Assembly: GCA_964455685.1 (NCBI GenBank)
Contig: CAYVZE010000095.1
Coordinates: forward strand, 1-8,461
DNA from: ZC4RG30 sp964455685
Lineage (GTDB): Bacteria; Pseudomonadota; Gammaproteobacteria; Steroidobacterales; Steroidobacteraceae
Length of the DNA stretch: 8,461 bases
Reading direction: 5' to 3'
This document shows, piece after piece, positions 6,734-8,461 of this stretch (position 1 is its first letter; each line of letters opens with the position of its first letter). Below the pieces are notes generated by a model, which was given only the letters and a program-made list of their open reading frames with translations, was not told the origin of the DNA and did no database searches. A program made the translations under genes and the position numbers.

Positions 6734-6762
6734 TTGAATTATGGGGGTTGGGGCCCTATTCT
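6734..6762 (+). promoter_or_regulatory. Candidate promoter of nadC, overlapping the opposing promoter
   Basis: TTGAAT (-35, 6734-6739) and TATTCT (-10, 6757-6762) are separated by 17 nt, each 4/6 to consensus. Transcription would start near 6767-6770, only a few bases before the TTG at 6773. Its -35 overlaps the -10 of the opposite promoter and its -10 overlaps the opposite -35. Confidence 0.4.
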
Positions 6763-6766
6763 TCAA
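6738..6766 (-). promoter_or_regulatory. Candidate promoter of the lipoprotein-grxD operon, predicting a leaderless mRNA
   Basis: On the minus strand TTGAAG (-35, 6766-6761) and CATAAT (-10, 6743-6738) are separated by exactly 17 nt. They match the consensus at 4/6 and 5/6. Six bases separate the -10 from the lipoprotein ATG, so the usual start point is the A of that ATG. This agrees with the absence of a Shine-Dalgarno sequence. Confidence 0.55.
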
Positions 6767-6772
6767 ACCGCC

Positions 6773-7609
6773 TTGAACCCCGACATCGCAAGTGAAGTGG
6801 CCCGCGCCCTGGCCGAGGACATCGGGTCCGGCGATGTCACCGCCGCGCTCGTTCCCGCTGCCCAGCGCGCCCGCGCCACCCTGGTTACCCGCGAACCCAT
6901 CGTGCTGTGTGGCACGGCCTGGGTGGACGAGGCCTTCCGCCAGCTCGACCCATCGGTGCAAGTGCACTGGCGCCTGCGCGACGGCGAGGAGCCGGCCGCC
7001 GGCGAAGTGCTGTGCGAGATCGAGGGGCCGGCCCGCCCCATCCTCACCGGCGAACGCTGCGCGCTGAACTTCCTGCAGACCCTGTCGGGCACTGCCACGG
7101 TCACGCGCCGCTACGTGGCGGCCGTCGCCGGCACCGGCTGCCAGATCCTGGACACCCGCAAGACCATCCCGGGAATGCGCCTGGCGCAGAAATACGCCGT
7201 GCGCTGCGGCGGCGGCTCGAACCACCGCCTCGGCCTCCACGACATGGTGCTCATCAAGGAGAACCACATCATCGCCGCCGGCGGCATCGCCCAGGCAGTG
7301 CAAGCCGCGCGCCGGCTGAGCCCGGGCGTGCCGGTGGAGGTCGAAGTGGAGAACCTCGATGAATTCCGCACCGCGCTGGCGGCCGGGCCCGAGGTGATCA
7401 TGCTGGACGAGTTCACCCACGCCGACATGCGCACCGCGGTGTCCGAGCGCAATGCCTCGGGCACGGGCACCCGGCTGGAGGTTTCCGGGGGCATCACCCT
7501 CGATACCATCCGTTCGGTGGCGGAAACCGGCGTGGACTATGTGTCGGTGGGCTCCCTGACCAAGCATGTCACGGCCGCCGACCTGTCGCTGCGATTCCAG
7601 CCGCTTTGA
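6773..7609 (+). CDS. nadC: Nicotinate-nucleotide pyrophosphorylase (quinolinate phosphoribosyltransferase)
   Basis: Converts quinolinate and PRPP to nicotinate mononucleotide, CO2 and diphosphate in de novo NAD synthesis. With TTG at 6773 the protein has 278 residues and aligns with E. coli NadC from NLDI onward. Visible family motifs are TGERCALNFLQTLSG (Arg95), DTRKTIPGMR (128-136), Lys140, GGGSNHRLGLHD (His151, Arg152), IKENHI (Lys162), EVEVEN (189-194), IMLDEF (Asp212), EVSGGI and SVGSLTKH. These line the quinolinate/PRPP site. The start is uncertain: GTG at 6719 would add 18 residues and has AGGG nearby, but it would overlap the divergent lipoprotein gene and lie upstream of the candidate promoter; GTG at 6797 would shorten the protein by 8. 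The gene is alone on this strand and converges with the EAL gene. No NadR- or NrtR-type operator was recognised. Confidence 0.96.
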   Translation: MNPDIASEVARALAEDIGSGDVTAALVPAAQRARATLVTREPIVLCGTAWVDEAFRQLDPSVQVHWRLRDGEEPAAGEVLCEIEGPARPILTGERCALNFLQTLSGTATVTRRYVAAVAGTGCQILDTRKTIPGMRLAQKYAVRCGGGSNHRLGLHDMVLIKENHIIAAGGIAQAVQAARRLSPGVPVEVEVENLDEFRTALAAGPEVIMLDEFTHADMRTAVSERNASGTGTRLEVSGGITLDTIRSVAETGVDYVSVGSLTKHVTAADLSLRFQPL

Positions 7610-7617
7610 CGCGGCGG

Positions 7618-7639
7618 CGGGCCAGGCCCGGCCGGCCCG
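7618..7639 (+). terminator. Weak intrinsic terminator candidate after nadC
   Basis: CGGGCC (7618-7623) pairs with GGCCCG (7634-7639) around a 10-nt loop, starting 8 nt after the nadC stop and followed by TTT. The stem is short and the T-run minimal, and alternative pairings within the G+C-rich loop exist. Confidence 0.4.
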
Positions 7640-7652
7640 TTTCCACCGGAAC

Positions 7653-7677
7653 GCCGGCTAGCTGCCTGCCAGCCGGC
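7653..7677. repeat. 7-bp inverted repeat spanning the EAL gene stop codon
   Basis: GCCGGCT (7653-7659) and AGCCGGC (7671-7677) are perfect inverse complements around an 11-nt loop that includes part of the TAG stop. It could serve as a terminator or transcription barrier between the convergent genes. Short G+C-rich stems are common here. Confidence 0.3.
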
Positions 7678-8461
7678 TCGGCTGGGCGATGCCGTAACCC
7701 TGCGCGTAGTCCACGCCCAGCGTGGTCAGCGTGCGGATGATGGCCTCGTTCTCGGCGAACTCGGCGATCACCTGCTTGCCGGTGAGGTGCCCGATCTCGG
7801 TGATCGAGGCCACCATGGCGCGGTCGATGTTGTCGTCCAGCATGCCGCGCACGAAGCTGCCGTCGATCTTCAGGTAATCAACGGGGAACTGCTTGAGGTA
7901 GTTGAACGAAGACAGGCCGGTGCCGAAGTCGTCCAGCGAGAACTTGCAACCCAGGTCCTTCAGCGCGCGGATGAAACGGTTGGCCTGCGAGAAGCTGGCC
8001 ACCGCCGAGGTCTCGGTGATCTCGAAGCAGATCCTCGAGGCCACGTCGACGTCGATCCGGGCGAACTGCTCGATCACGAAGGGCAGGAACTTGTCATCGC
8101 CCAGGCTCTGGCCGGAGAGGTTGATGGCGCACATCAGCAGCTTGTCGCGCTCGTCGGCGTTGGACACCAGCCAGCGAAGCGTGTTCTCGATCACCCAGCG
8201 GTCGATGGCGGGGGTGATGTTGTAGCGCTCGGCGGCGGCGATGAAGTGCTCCGGCGAGACGATCTTGCCGGCCTCGTCGCGCATGCGCACCAGGATCTCG
8301 TAGTGCTCGCCGGGCTCTTCCCGCTGCAGCGGCTTGATGGGCATGCGGAACAGCTCGAAGCGCCCCTCGTCCAGCGCCGCGCTGATGCGTGCCGCCCACT
8401 GCGTCTCGCGGCGGCGGCGCATCAGCTCGATGTCGTTCTCGGCGAAGCTGTAGACGCGGTT
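7658..8461 (-). CDS. Cyclic-di-GMP phosphodiesterase, C-terminal part of a GGDEF-EAL protein (5' end cut off)
   Basis: Hydrolyses c-di-GMP to pGpG through the EAL domain. The frame runs open to the right edge; 267 codons plus stop are visible. The first residues, NRVYSF, resemble the usual end of a GGDEF domain (GRNRV), so the full protein is probably a longer GGDEF-EAL protein with sensory modules outside the window. EAL signature residues in fragment numbering are: Glu55 and Arg59 (EILVR, Ile replacing Ala), Asn114 (INLS), Glu147 (FEITE), Asp177 and Asp178 (LDDFGTG), Lys198 (LKID), Glu234 (VIAEF, Phe for the usual Gly), Glu237 and Gln254 (AQGY). All metal-binding and catalytic positions that I can place are kept, so activity is likely. 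ATG at 8422 is internal to the inter-domain helix and should not be taken as the start. Confidence 0.93.
   Translation of the reverse strand, partial: NRVYSFAENDIELMRRRRETQWAARISAALDEGRFELFRMPIKPLQREEPGEHYEILVRMRDEAGKIVSPEHFIAAAERYNITPAIDRWVIENTLRWLVSNADERDKLLMCAINLSGQSLGDDKFLPFVIEQFARIDVDVASRICFEITETSAVASFSQANRFIRALKDLGCKFSLDDFGTGLSSFNYLKQFPVDYLKIDGSFVRGMLDDNIDRAMVASITEIGHLTGKQVIAEFAENEAIIRTLTTLGVDYAQGYGIAQPSRLAGS

Noticed and set aside
1..8461. Mobile element, prophage, CRISPR or defence system
   Set aside because: No transposase, integrase, spacer-repeat pattern, tRNA-associated repeat or composition break was found; every long coding region belongs to a core metabolic or regulatory family.

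Overview
The window is G+C-rich bacterial DNA (roughly two thirds or more by eye) and looks like a chromosomal housekeeping segment from a gammaproteobacterium, most plausibly of the Xanthomonadaceae/Lysobacteraceae type. This rests on a homodimeric-type pyruvate dehydrogenase E1 next to an E2 with two lipoyl domains, on the pyrC-rnt-grxD gene order, and on very strong G/C bias at third codon positions. The taxonomic call is inference. I see no insertion sequence, phage gene, CRISPR array, tRNA or rRNA.

Left part (1-4157, minus strand): aceE (complete, 887 aa) is followed after 13 nt by aceF (3' end cut by the window edge). Together they encode the E1 and E2 subunits of the pyruvate dehydrogenase complex. 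A sigma70-like promoter can be read upstream of aceE in the 204-nt divergent gap.

Middle (4362-6091, plus strand): pyrC (dihydroorotase) and rnt (RNase T) overlap by one base in a TGATG junction, so they are very likely co-transcribed. A 143-nt gap rich in hairpins separates rnt from the convergent pair on the minus strand.

Right part: on the minus strand, a 56-codon gene for a small predicted lipoprotein (6561-6731) lies 2 nt upstream of grxD (CGFS monothiol glutaredoxin, 6235-6558). nadC (quinolinate phosphoribosyltransferase) diverges from this pair on the plus strand. The nadC/lipoprotein gap holds two promoter-like elements on opposite strands over the same ~33 bp, and the lipoprotein promoter is placed so that its transcript would be leaderless. 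nadC converges with the 3' part of a GGDEF-EAL cyclic-di-GMP phosphodiesterase gene that runs off the right edge.

The genes serve separate core functions: pyruvate oxidation, pyrimidine synthesis, RNA 3' end maturation, Fe-S/glutathione metabolism, NAD synthesis and second-messenger turnover. I found no convincing undescribed multi-gene system. The most notable items are the small lipoprotein gene and its overlapping, apparently leaderless promoter arrangement with nadC.
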